A stretch of 44,081 nucleotides of DNA, from NCBI GenBank assembly GCA_902465265.1, contig CABQMF010000010.1, positions 1-44,081 on the forward strand, in the 5' to 3' direction. The notes beneath the pieces are model-generated. The model saw only the letters and a program-made list of their open reading frames with translations, was not told the origin of the DNA and did no database searches. Below, in pieces: positions 23,525 to 33,716 of the stretch; the first letter of the stretch is position 1, and every line of letters begins with the position of its first letter. Origin of the DNA: an uncultured Collinsella sp. GTDB taxonomy: Bacteria > Actinomycetota > Coriobacteriia > Coriobacteriales > Coriobacteriaceae. The translations under genes were made by a program, and so were the position numbers.

Positions 23525-23587
23525 TTGCGGTGAAATAGGGACTGATTAAGGCCGTTAACAGCAAAAACACTCCCTATTTCACCGCAA
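23525..23587. repeat. Repeat family B, copy 1
   Basis: Perfect 17-bp inverted arms TTGCGGTGAAATAGGGA (23525-23541) and TCCCTATTTCACCGCAA (23571-23587) surround a 29-base spacer. The outer motif GCGGTGAAATAG is shared with the copy at 38323-38387, while the inner arm bases and spacer differ. It lacks a T-tract. It lies between the FHA gene and the PFOR promoter region. Confidence 0.8.
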
Positions 23588-23986
23588 CTGCTGTGGGGTT
23601 CCAGGGGACTGTGCCCGTCGGTGCCGGGCGCACAATAGTCACCCGAGGTAAACCTTTACCGGCCACCTATATTTGCCGAAATATGGCTTGACGGCGGGGT
23701 ACAATAAACCCGCATGCGGATTTCCGTTGCGGGCGCTTCCCATCGCCGGGGCGTGCCCGGGAGCATCCGGCATGCGGCCTTTGCGGCGCTCGGTCATGTG
23801 CAAGACGGGTAGCTGGGCTTGTGGAGCGCGTGCAGCCCTCCTCGCCTCGGCATGCCTTCTCTCCACGCCATGTACCTGCTGCTGAGTCCGCCTGCCAGAT
23901 GAATGGAAGCAACAGCGAAAATCCCATCACGCCAATATCCCGGCGATCGCCGGGGCCTGTATACCTATATGAGAGGAGAGGGGTAT
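23588..23986 (+). promoter_or_regulatory. Promoter and long leader region of nifJ
   Basis: TACAAT in GGGGTACAATAAACC (hexamer 23700-23705) is a good -10 candidate, though no clear -35 stands 16-18 bases upstream. If it is used, the mRNA leader is about 275 bases. The leader is GC-rich with several possible pairings. It ends in a perfect 16-bp palindrome CCCGGCGATCGCCGGG (23939-23954), 32 bases before the ATG. I could not match it to a known riboswitch. No convincing small gene is present. Confidence 0.4.
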
Positions 23987-27526
<3,540 letters not shown>

Positions 27527-27537
27527 GTCTCTCACCG

Positions 27538-27661
27538 CAGGATCTGAGGGCTGACCTTCGCGGACGTCCTCGGACATGAAAGAACCCCCGCTGCGCATTA
27601 CGTGCGGCGGGGGGTTCTTTCGTCCTGTGGAGTGTCCGCGAAGGTCAGCCCTCAGATCCTG
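27538..27661. terminator. Terminator nested inside a perfect 28-bp inverted repeat
   Basis: Outer arms 27538-27565 and 27634-27661 are exact reverse complements over 28 bases (beginning CAGGATCTGAGG). Inside is a second stem, GAAAGAACCCCCGC with GCGGGGGGTTCTTTC (about 27577-27621), shaped like a bidirectional intrinsic terminator. The inner hairpin probably ends nifJ transcription. The outer repeat is far longer than a terminator needs. Confidence 0.85.
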
Positions 27662-27690
27662 CTACGACTACGTCCTCGGATTGTGTGGCT

Positions 27691-27855
27691 GAATGAAGGA
27701 CGCGGTTGTGGGGGCCTTTTGTCCCCTTCGCTGTTTCGCGGCTTTGCCGCGAAAGGCGCGTTACTTTGGGGATGGATGGAGGATTTGGCTGTTGCCGCCT
27801 TCTATCCCTTTGCTTTTTCGCGCCTTTGGCGCGAAACGCGCAGCACTATGGAAAG
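27691..27855. repeat. Imperfect tandem duplication of about 82 bases
   Basis: Two copies (about 27691-27772 and 27773-27855) align over their length. Each has a hairpin: TTTCGCGGCTTTGCCGCGAAA (27734-27754, 20-plus bases in all) in the first, and in the second (27816-27836) the same fold with the G-C pair next to the last replaced by C-G. Both are followed by GGCGCG/CGCGCA and an ACTTTGGG/ACTATGGA segment. No ribosome site or credible reading frame is seen. Confidence 0.65.
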
Positions 27856-27888
27856 GGCTGGGGACGCTGTTGTTGGCGTCTCCAGCCC
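27855..27888. terminator. GC-rich hairpin after the tandem repeat
   Basis: Arms GGGCTGGGGACGC (27855-27867) and GCGTCTCCAGCCC (27876-27888) pair with one G-T wobble around an 8-base loop. It lies between the nifJ region and the stop codon of the minus-strand gene ending at 27944. No long T-tract flanks it, so it may be a weak terminator or part of a structured RNA. Confidence 0.4.
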
Positions 27889-27943
27889 TCTGATTGCTAC
27901 TTTGGGTCCCGTGGTGGGACTATGTTGGCGCTACCTGGTTGTT

Positions 27944-28468
27944 TTACCTTGTCTCGCCGCTCTCTGTGCGTAGGCGGTAGCCGTGGACGAGGTCGCTAAT
28001 AGCCGGCCAGGGAATCTGGCGGTCGACCCAAAATTGGAGCTGGACCAGATAGCGCTCGGTGGCGCGGGTGAGGGCCGCGAACTGTTCGTGAGTCTCAACC
28101 TGGGCGTAGAGGTCGCGGCTGTGGGCGAGGATTGCCGTCGTGTCATCCATTTTGCCGGTGACGTCGAAGGCGCCCGAGAACCAGTCGCACAGGCGTGCGG
28201 CACTGTTTTTGATCGTTGCGAGGTCGGCGGTGCCGTCGTTGGCGTTTTCGTTGGCCTGGGCTCGCAGGAGGGAGAGGGCGTCGGCGGCGTTCATGCAGTA
28301 ACCGACGGTGAAGTTCCAGACGGCGAATTCGCGGCCGGTGTCGAGCTTGCGGCGGCGCATGTAGTCGATGTCACGCGGTTCCTCGAGCATCATTTGATCG
28401 GCGAGGGCTTCAAGTGCAGTGGCGTACTCGGCAAGGTCGAGTGTGAGCAGGGTGTTGATATCCATCAT
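27944..28468 (-). CDS. Helical cytoplasmic protein of unknown function
   Basis: I do not recognise this 174-residue protein. It is predicted to be soluble and largely helical, with a Tyr/Trp-rich middle (GREFAVWNFTVGYCMNAADA) and a basic C-terminus. There is no signal peptide, membrane span or known motif. The ATG at 28468 is used because GGAGG lies 7 bases upstream, inside the end of the upstream gene; a second ATG follows immediately. It starts 2 bases after the stop of the DUF3830 gene, so the two are co-transcribed and probably function together. Confidence 0.75.
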   Translation of the reverse strand: MMDINTLLTLDLAEYATALEALADQMMLEEPRDIDYMRRRKLDTGREFAVWNFTVGYCMNAADALSLLRAQANENANDGTADLATIKNSAARLCDWFSGAFDVTGKMDDTTAILAHSRDLYAQVETHEQFAALTRATERYLVQLQFWVDRQIPWPAISDLVHGYRLRTESGETR

Positions 28469-28470
28469 CT

Positions 28471-28887
28471 TTAGGCCTCCGTTTCGATCTCGACGATTTC
28501 GTTTTTAATGTACATGCCCTGGTTGTCCCAGACATTGCGGCAGGCGGCGGCAAAACGCTCGCGGTCGGCTTCGCAGATGCGGGCGAACATGTTGCAGGTG
28601 CCAAAGGGCTCGCACACGTCAAAGAAGATGCAGATTGACGACCATCCGCCATACCAGCTCACGGCGCCCGCTGGCTCGTGAAAGACGGGGTTCTCGATGT
28701 GCTCGTAATTGGCGATGGGGCCCGAGACAGGATACGTCACCTCGGCATCGCAGATCTTGGCCGAAAAGATACGTGACTCGACTGGACAGGATGATTCGAA
28801 CAGCTTGCATGCCTCGGGAGCCTTGTCCCAGAGCATGTCGGCGAGAAACGTCTCGCCATTCAGCGTGATCTTGAGCATTTTTGTCAT
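28471..28887 (-). CDS. DUF3830 family protein (cyclophilin-like fold)
   Basis: Small soluble protein of 138 residues. It resembles the DUF3830 family, which is predicted to adopt a cyclophilin-like beta barrel and has no established biochemical role. Supporting features are the start MLKITLNGETFLADM, a central GGWSSICIFFD segment and a HEPAGAVSWYGG stretch. Five or more cysteines are scattered through it. ATG 28887 is selected because GGAGG is 8 bases upstream; a longer frame from 28974 has no ribosome site. Family assignment is from pattern recognition and moderately sure. Confidence 0.72.
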   Translation of the reverse strand: MTKMLKITLNGETFLADMLWDKAPEACKLFESSCPVESRIFSAKICDAEVTYPVSGPIANYEHIENPVFHEPAGAVSWYGGWSSICIFFDVCEPFGTCNMFARICEADRERFAAACRNVWDNQGMYIKNEIVEIETEA

Positions 28888-29489
28888 AGTAAGGACCTCC
28901 TCAATCCGTCGCTCAAGGGGTTCGCTGGCGGATAAGGAGAAGACAGCAGCGGGGTCGCCGAACCCAAACTTCACGACAAATCTCTGTCGCCCCAGCCCGC
29001 GCTGTTCTTCGCTAAAGTACCATGCAGCAATTGCGCGCGCAATATCAGTTTTTGATTTTCTGGAAGCGGCAACCGACGAGACGGCTCGCCGGCTGCCGGC
29101 CGACGCGCGGCAAAGGTACTCGTCTATTCCTTAAGTTGGATGAAAAACCCCATGTTATTGCAGGGCTGCATACTCGTCCAATAAGTGCATAGAATCTCGT
29201 ATAGTGCGAGTAAGATTTTGCGCTGCCTATTTTATGTTTAGCAAAGATATAGTTTGCATAATCTGGTCTAATCCCTGCTCTATTAAAATAAAGTTGCACG
29301 TAAATGACGTAGATATGCTTGAGCTGGGTTTCTTTACGCTGAGCGGGTAAAAGCGACCGTTCACCGTTCAACTATTTTCAAAATGAATAAAATGAGCGAT
29401 AAAGAGAATATAAACCTTAATAAACTCGCGTATCGCACGGGCGCGGGTTATTAATGGGTTGTAGGCCTTTTACAGAAAGGATTCCAGCA
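28888..29489. other. Long A+T-rich divergent intergenic region
   Basis: No gene is supported over 600 bases. The part from 29100 to 29450 is distinctly A+T-rich. It contains TTTGCATAATCT (29254-29265, also found at 18474), a short hairpin CTCG-TATAGTG-CGAG near 29192-29206, and the overlapping direct repeat ACCGTTCACCGTTCA (29356-29370), which resembles LytTR-type half-sites. The promoter and control sites of arcC are expected here, with a leader that may exceed 200 bases. Confidence 0.5.
29014..29042 (-). promoter_or_regulatory. Promoter for the DUF3830 operon
   Basis: On the minus strand TTGCGC (29042-29037) and TACTTT (29019-29014) are separated by exactly 17 bases, about 125 bases before the DUF3830 start codon. 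The spacing is ideal and both hexamers are fair matches. Confidence 0.45.
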
Positions 29490-30452
29490 ATGTCTAAGCC
29501 TCTTGGCAAGCCCGATCGTATCGTCGTCGCCCTTGGCGGCAACGCCCTCGGCAACAACCCCGTTGAGCAGATCGAGGCCGTGAGCAACACCGCTCACGCT
29601 CTCCTCGGCCTGATCGAGCAGGGCAACGAGATCATCATCACCCACGGCAACGGCCCGCAGGTTGGCATGATCCAGAACGCCTTCGCCGCTGCCCACGACG
29701 CCATCGGCACCCCCGAGATGCCACTGCCCGAGTGCGGCGCCATGTCCCAGGGCTACATTGGTTATCACCTGCAGCAGGGCATTGGCCGCGAGATGCACAA
29801 GCGCTATAAGCGTTGGCACGCCGCCACCGTCGTCACCCAGATCGAGTGCGACCCGGACGATCCCGCGTTCAAGAACCCGACCAAGCCGATCGGCCCCTTC
29901 TACACCGAGGAGCAGGCCAAGGAGTTCATGGCCGAGGATCCCTCCAAGGTCTTCGTCGAGGATTCCGGTCGCGGCTGGCGTCGCGTCGTCGCTTCCCCCG
30001 ATCCCAAGAAGATCGTCGAGGCTGACTCCATCCTCAACCTGCTCGATAACGAGTTCATCGTCATTGCCTGCGGTGGCGGCGGCATCCCCGTCGTCCGCGA
30101 CTACGAGAACAAGGGCTGCTACAAGGGCGTTCCCGCCGTCATCGACAAGGACCTGGGCGGCGAGCTGCTGGCCGAGGACTGCGACGCCGACGTTCTGTTC
30201 CTGCTGACCGCCGTTGAGCATGTCGCCATCAACTTTGGCAAGCCCAACCAGGAGGAGCTCGAGGACCTCACCGCCGACGAGGCCGAGCGCCTGGCCGACG
30301 AGGGCCAGTTCGGCAAGGGTTCCATGGAGCCCAAGGTCCGCGCTGCCATCAAGTTCGCCCGTTCCCGCAAGGGCCGCACCTGTATCATCGGCGCTCTGGA
30401 CAAGGCCGCCGAGACCATGGCCGGCCTTTCCGGTACCCGCATCCACGAGTAG
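29490..30452 (+). CDS. arcC: Carbamate kinase
   Basis: Transfers phosphate from carbamoyl phosphate to ADP, making ATP, the last step of arginine, citrulline, agmatine, allantoin or related fermentations. The 320-residue protein has the amino-acid kinase fold with the ATP/substrate loops VVALGGNAL and THGNGPQVG, a PLPECGAMSQGYIGY segment, and ACGGGGIPV and VIDKDL motifs near the active site. Full length. GAAAGGA lies about 8 bases before ATG 29490. No transcarbamylase or deiminase is nearby. A permease and an amidohydrolase follow about 1.7 kb downstream in the same direction, so the source of carbamoyl phosphate is open. A strong terminator follows. Confidence 0.95.
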   Translation: MSKPLGKPDRIVVALGGNALGNNPVEQIEAVSNTAHALLGLIEQGNEIIITHGNGPQVGMIQNAFAAAHDAIGTPEMPLPECGAMSQGYIGYHLQQGIGREMHKRYKRWHAATVVTQIECDPDDPAFKNPTKPIGPFYTEEQAKEFMAEDPSKVFVEDSGRGWRRVVASPDPKKIVEADSILNLLDNEFIVIACGGGGIPVVRDYENKGCYKGVPAVIDKDLGGELLAEDCDADVLFLLTAVEHVAINFGKPNQEELEDLTADEAERLADEGQFGKGSMEPKVRAAIKFARSRKGRTCIIGALDKAAETMAGLSGTRIHE

Positions 30453-30517
30453 TCTCTACTCTGTTGCCTCTCTCGTGGGCGCCAGGCAAGACGCCCGCAA
30501 ACTAGCCTCTCTTCATG

Positions 30518-30550
30518 AGCCCCGCAGTCCGCTCCGACTGCGGGGCTTTT
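30518..30550 (+). terminator. Terminator of arcC
   Basis: Perfect 12-bp arms AGCCCCGCAGTC (30518-30529) and GACTGCGGGGCT (30536-30547) with a 6-base loop and TTTT at the end. A classical intrinsic terminator 66 bases after the stop codon. Confidence 0.85.
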
Positions 30551-30559
30551 GCTATTCAC

Positions 30560-30742
30560 CTAGTCATTGGGGACGTTCTTAAACGACTAGCCAAAAGGGA
30601 CACTCTTGCCGCGGACAAACCGGCACTTGGGGACGTTCCTTTTCTGCCAGCATCTTGGGACAGTTCTTTTCGACAGCGCGAGCGGTCGTCTACAAAGGCC
30701 GTCCCCGACGACCACTCATTTAAGTCTGTCCCCAATGACTAG
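30560..30742. mobile_element. 183-bp element with 15-bp terminal inverted repeats (family A, copy 3)
   Basis: The element starts with CTAGTCATTGGGGAC (30560-30574) and ends with the exact reverse complement GTCCCCAATGACTAG (30728-30742). Its left 30 bases equal the copy at 7-36 in inverted orientation. Inside are further variants of the end motif: CTTGGGGACGTTCC (about 30627-30640), CTTGGGACAGTTC (about 30654-30666) and GGCCGTCCCCGACGACC (about 30699-30715). It has no gene. It looks like a non-autonomous MITE or a cluster of REP-type sequences. Its right end supplies the stop codon of the minus-strand C39-like gene. Confidence 0.65.
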
Positions 30743-31773
30743 TAGTAGGCCCACATGGCTTCGACTTCGTTAAGGACTTCTACGCAGCCCCAGCGGCGGG
30801 CGCTGCGGCTGGCCGAGTTGGGGTCGTAGACGCCAATCTGGTCGGTGTCGTCAATACCGTAAAGCACAATGTAGTGGCCCACGTTGGTAAAGGTGCCCGG
30901 CCGAACGGCGGCGATGACGGGCGCTCCCGAACGCAGCGCCTGAGTCATAGAGTCGCGATCGTTATGGAGCTCCGTTCCGTTAAGTCCCAACTGCCATGCG
31001 CCGCTCGTCATAAACGACCATTCGGTTGCACCGGTGGGGGCGTAATTGCCCGCCTCGGAAAGCGTGCACATATCGACGGGGGTCATATCGGTGCGTCCCG
31101 TCTTAAAGATATAGACCATGGTGAGGCACGTGGGCCCGCAGGCATTTTGGCGGATGGTGCCGCCGGCGTAAGGCAGCTCCGACCACGCAGGGTCGATCTG
31201 ATAGATATGGGGCATCGTGCCGGCCTGCCATTGCGGGCGCGGGGTCGAAAAGGCGAAAGAATAACCGGGCGCGACGGGGGCCTTGAGCAGCTTGTCCTCG
31301 GCGGTGGGCTCGAGACCGGCCGAGCCGTGGGACATACAGGAGCTCATAAACACAAAGACCAGACAGGTGAGGATAGAGCACAGTGCGAGGCGGAGTCGAC
31401 GAGCCGGCAGGGCGGGGGCATTCACGTGCGATGTCGAGCGGTAAGGCTTGCCGTCGCGTCCGCCTTGGGGATGCGAAAAGAAGCGGTTGATATGGATGCC
31501 GGGCTGACGTGCGCCGTTGCGGCGCAGTTGCGGAACCTCGGCCTGACGCTGTCGAGTGCGCGCGCCCAAGCGGCTATCTTGCTGCGCGCTTGTGCCCGTG
31601 CTCGGACGGCCACTCTGCCGCGTTCTGCTTGTCTGCTGCCGAGACGAAGGCCTGGGTTGCTCTTGAGGGCGTTGCGAATTGCTGCTCGTGGCACTTCTGG
31701 GCGTCGGCGTGGTGCGGCCAGCAAGGCGAACACTTTGCCGCCGTTGATCACCGTCGTTGTATCTGTATGCCAT
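30739..31773 (-). CDS. Membrane-anchored C39-like cysteine peptidase-fold protein
   Basis: A 344-residue type II membrane protein. The first 125 residues are basic and rich in Arg, Gln, Ser and Pro with no fold apparent. One membrane span follows (about 127-147), containing a possible lipobox-like SSC. The extracytoplasmic domain (about 185-344) matches the C39-like peptidase 2 pattern: NACGPTC with Cys212, VGHYIVLYG with His300, and YDPN with Asp317, a complete catalytic triad. It may cleave a peptide or a wall crosslink outside the cell. The start ATG 31773 has AAGGCGG about 5 bases upstream. The stop codon lies inside the end of a repeat element, so the last residues may have been changed by its insertion. 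Confidence 0.82.
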   Translation of the reverse strand: MAYRYNDGDQRRQSVRLAGRTTPTPRSATSSNSQRPQEQPRPSSRQQTSRTRQSGRPSTGTSAQQDSRLGARTRQRQAEVPQLRRNGARQPGIHINRFFSHPQGGRDGKPYRSTSHVNAPALPARRLRLALCSILTCLVFVFMSSCMSHGSAGLEPTAEDKLLKAPVAPGYSFAFSTPRPQWQAGTMPHIYQIDPAWSELPYAGGTIRQNACGPTCLTMVYIFKTGRTDMTPVDMCTLSEAGNYAPTGATEWSFMTSGAWQLGLNGTELHNDRDSMTQALRSGAPVIAAVRPGTFTNVGHYIVLYGIDDTDQIGVYDPNSASRSARRWGCVEVLNEVEAMWAYY

Positions 31774-32133
31774 TCGTACCGCCTTGTCTCATGTATAACC
31801 TGTCTATCCTACAAAAAAGATGTGCAACAAATGGGTCTGCGCGTCAAAAGCTCGGTAAACGGTACGAAAGGCGCAAAACACACGGCCTCAAAAACATCTC
31901 TCTATGCGTCCGATGAACGTATGCCCGTCGGGCGGGCGGCAGCAATGAGCGGCAAACCGTGCCGTTCGTCCCAAAAACGGCGCCGCTCGTTTTGCAGTTC
32001 TGCCTTCGGTCGAGCTACAAGCGGAGCTGCTGCGCCAAGGCCGTATCTTAAAGCCACGAAATAAAAGAGCGCGGCAAAACAGACCGCGCAAGGGGTGACG
32101 TCAAGGGGCGTCAAAAAGGAAAGGAGGGGAACA
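31774..32133. other. Divergent intergenic region before the APC permease
   Basis: No gene is seen in 360 bases. Near the right end are two short hairpins: GCGCGG / CCGCGC (32069-32074 and 32084-32089) and TGACG / CGTCA (about 32096-32113). They lie just before the AAAGGAGGGG ribosome site of the permease gene. Promoters for both divergent genes should be here, but none is clear. Confidence 0.4.
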
Positions 32134-33585
32134 ATGGCGGACAAGAACGCAGAAGTTGCAGTCGAGGATAACGGCGGTATGAAGAAAACGCTTTCGCTCT
32201 GGAACTTCTTCACCATCGGTTTCGGTGCCATCATCGGCACCGGTTGGGTTCTGCAGGTCGGCGACTGGATGGTCGTGGGCGGCGGTCCCATTCCCGCTAT
32301 GATCGCATTCCTCTTGGGTGCAATCTTCCTCGTGCCCGTCGGAGCTGTTTTCGGTGAGCTCACGGCTGCTATCCCCATCTCGGGCGGCATCGTCGAGTAT
32401 GTCGATCGTAGCTTTGGCCGTACGCTGAGCTACATCACCGGATGGCTTTTGGCTCTGGGCAACGGTATCCTGTGCCCGTGGGAGGCCATCGCCATTTCGA
32501 CCCTCGTGTCCGAGATGTTCGGCAGCCTGCCCGGTCTTGAGTGGCTGCGCGCTGTCAAGCTCTACACCATCCTGGGCGCCGACGTTTACCTGTTCCCGAC
32601 ACTGATCGCGCTCGGCTTTGCAGTCTACGTCATCTTCCTCAACTTCCGCGGCGCCAGCTCGGCCGCCAAGCTCCAGGCCTTCCTGACCAAGGCCCTGCTC
32701 TGCGGCATGCTGCTCGCCATGGGCGTCTCGCTGTTCACCGGCTCGCCGGACAACGCCATGCCCGTGTTCTCCCAGGTCGCCGGTGCTGGCGGCGGCAAGG
32801 CCGCTACCGAGAGCACCAGCCTGTTCGCCGGCATCGTGTCGGTCCTGGTTCTGACCCCGTTCTTCTACGCCGGTTTCGACACCATTCCTCAGCAGGCTGA
32901 GGAAGCAGCTGAGGGCCTCAACTGGAACAAGTTCGGCAAGATCATCTCCCTGGCCCTGCTGGCCGCCGGCGGCTTCTACATGGTCTGCATCTACTCGTTC
33001 GGCACCATCCTCGACTGGCATGAGTTTGTTAAGAGCCCGGTTCCCGCGCTTGCCTGCCTCAAGGGCATCAACATGCTCCTGTACCTGGCCATGCTCGTCA
33101 TCGCCACGCTTGGACCCATGGGTCCGATGAACTCCTTCTACGGCGCCACGAGCCGCATCATGCTCGCCATGGGCCGCAAGGGCCAGCTGCCCGAGAAGTT
33201 CGCCGAGGTCGACCCCAAGTCCGGCGCTCCCAAGCTCGCCTGCGTCGTTCTGGGCGTCATCACCGTCATCGGTCCGTTCCTGGGCAAGAACATGCTCATT
33301 CCTCTGACCAACGTGTCGGCTCTCGCCTTCATCTTCTCCTGCGGTATGGTCGCCCTCGCCTGCCTGCGCATGCGCTTCACCGAGCCCGACCTGCCTCGTC
33401 CCTACGAGGTGCCCGGCGGCAAGTTTGGCATCGGCCTCGCTATCGCTGCCTGCGCCATCATCATCGGCCTGCTCGTGATCCCGTTCTCTCCCGCCTCCCT
33501 CAACATGGTGGAGTGGAGCATCGTGATCGGCTGGTTGGCTATTGGCCTGGCCCTCATGGCTTTCACCAATTCCCGCAAAAAGTAA
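32134..33585 (+). CDS. APC-family amino acid permease
   Basis: Cytoplasmic membrane transporter of the amino acid-polyamine-organocation superfamily, 483 residues with about twelve membrane spans. The conserved first helix reads FFTIGFGAIIGTGWVLQVGDW, with the GxIIGTGW substrate-binding loop. The SGGIVEYVDRSFG segment after span 2 and the MNSFYGATSRIMLAMGR loop are also typical. The short N-terminus is acidic. ATG 32134 has AAAGGAGGGG 6 bases upstream. It precedes the amidohydrolase gene by 131 bases with no terminator between, so the pair is probably one operon. Substrate unknown; an amino acid, ureide or amide used by that hydrolase is plausible. Confidence 0.92.
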   Translation: MADKNAEVAVEDNGGMKKTLSLWNFFTIGFGAIIGTGWVLQVGDWMVVGGGPIPAMIAFLLGAIFLVPVGAVFGELTAAIPISGGIVEYVDRSFGRTLSYITGWLLALGNGILCPWEAIAISTLVSEMFGSLPGLEWLRAVKLYTILGADVYLFPTLIALGFAVYVIFLNFRGASSAAKLQAFLTKALLCGMLLAMGVSLFTGSPDNAMPVFSQVAGAGGGKAATESTSLFAGIVSVLVLTPFFYAGFDTIPQQAEEAAEGLNWNKFGKIISLALLAAGGFYMVCIYSFGTILDWHEFVKSPVPALACLKGINMLLYLAMLVIATLGPMGPMNSFYGATSRIMLAMGRKGQLPEKFAEVDPKSGAPKLACVVLGVITVIGPFLGKNMLIPLTNVSALAFIFSCGMVALACLRMRFTEPDLPRPYEVPGGKFGIGLAIAACAIIIGLLVIPFSPASLNMVEWSIVIGWLAIGLALMAFTNSRKK

Positions 33586-33605
33586 CGCCTAGCCGGGGCG
33601 GACCA

Positions 33606-33686
33606 GGTGCGCGGGGCCCTCTCTTCCGCGCACCGAACCCGGCATCACTTGGGTAGCTTTGTGAGGCCTTAACCCAACACGGCCTC
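33606..33686. other. Intercistronic hairpins between permease and amidohydrolase
   Basis: Perfect arms GGTGCGCGG (33606-33614) and CCGCGCACC (33626-33634), then GAGGCC (33663-33668) and GGCCTC (33681-33686). Neither has a T-tract, so read-through is likely. They may stabilise or mark processing of the operon mRNA. Confidence 0.5.
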
Positions 33687-33716
33687 GCCCACTATATGGA
33701 TCCATAAGGAGGAACC

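Noticed and set aside
23673..23885. 70-codon frame in the nifJ leader
   Set aside because: Starts upstream of the apparent transcription start, lacks a ribosome site and has a Cys/Ala composition unlike real genes here.
23706..23986. TPP, cobalamin or T-box element in the nifJ leader
   Set aside because: None of the diagnostic conserved motifs is present.
27602..27999. Small frames over the repeats after nifJ
   Set aside because: They run through terminator and hairpin sequence, overlap each other in different frames and have no ribosome sites.
29045..29371. 108-codon minus-strand frame in the A+T-rich gap
   Set aside because: No Shine-Dalgarno sequence and no recognisable protein; codon use unlike neighbours.
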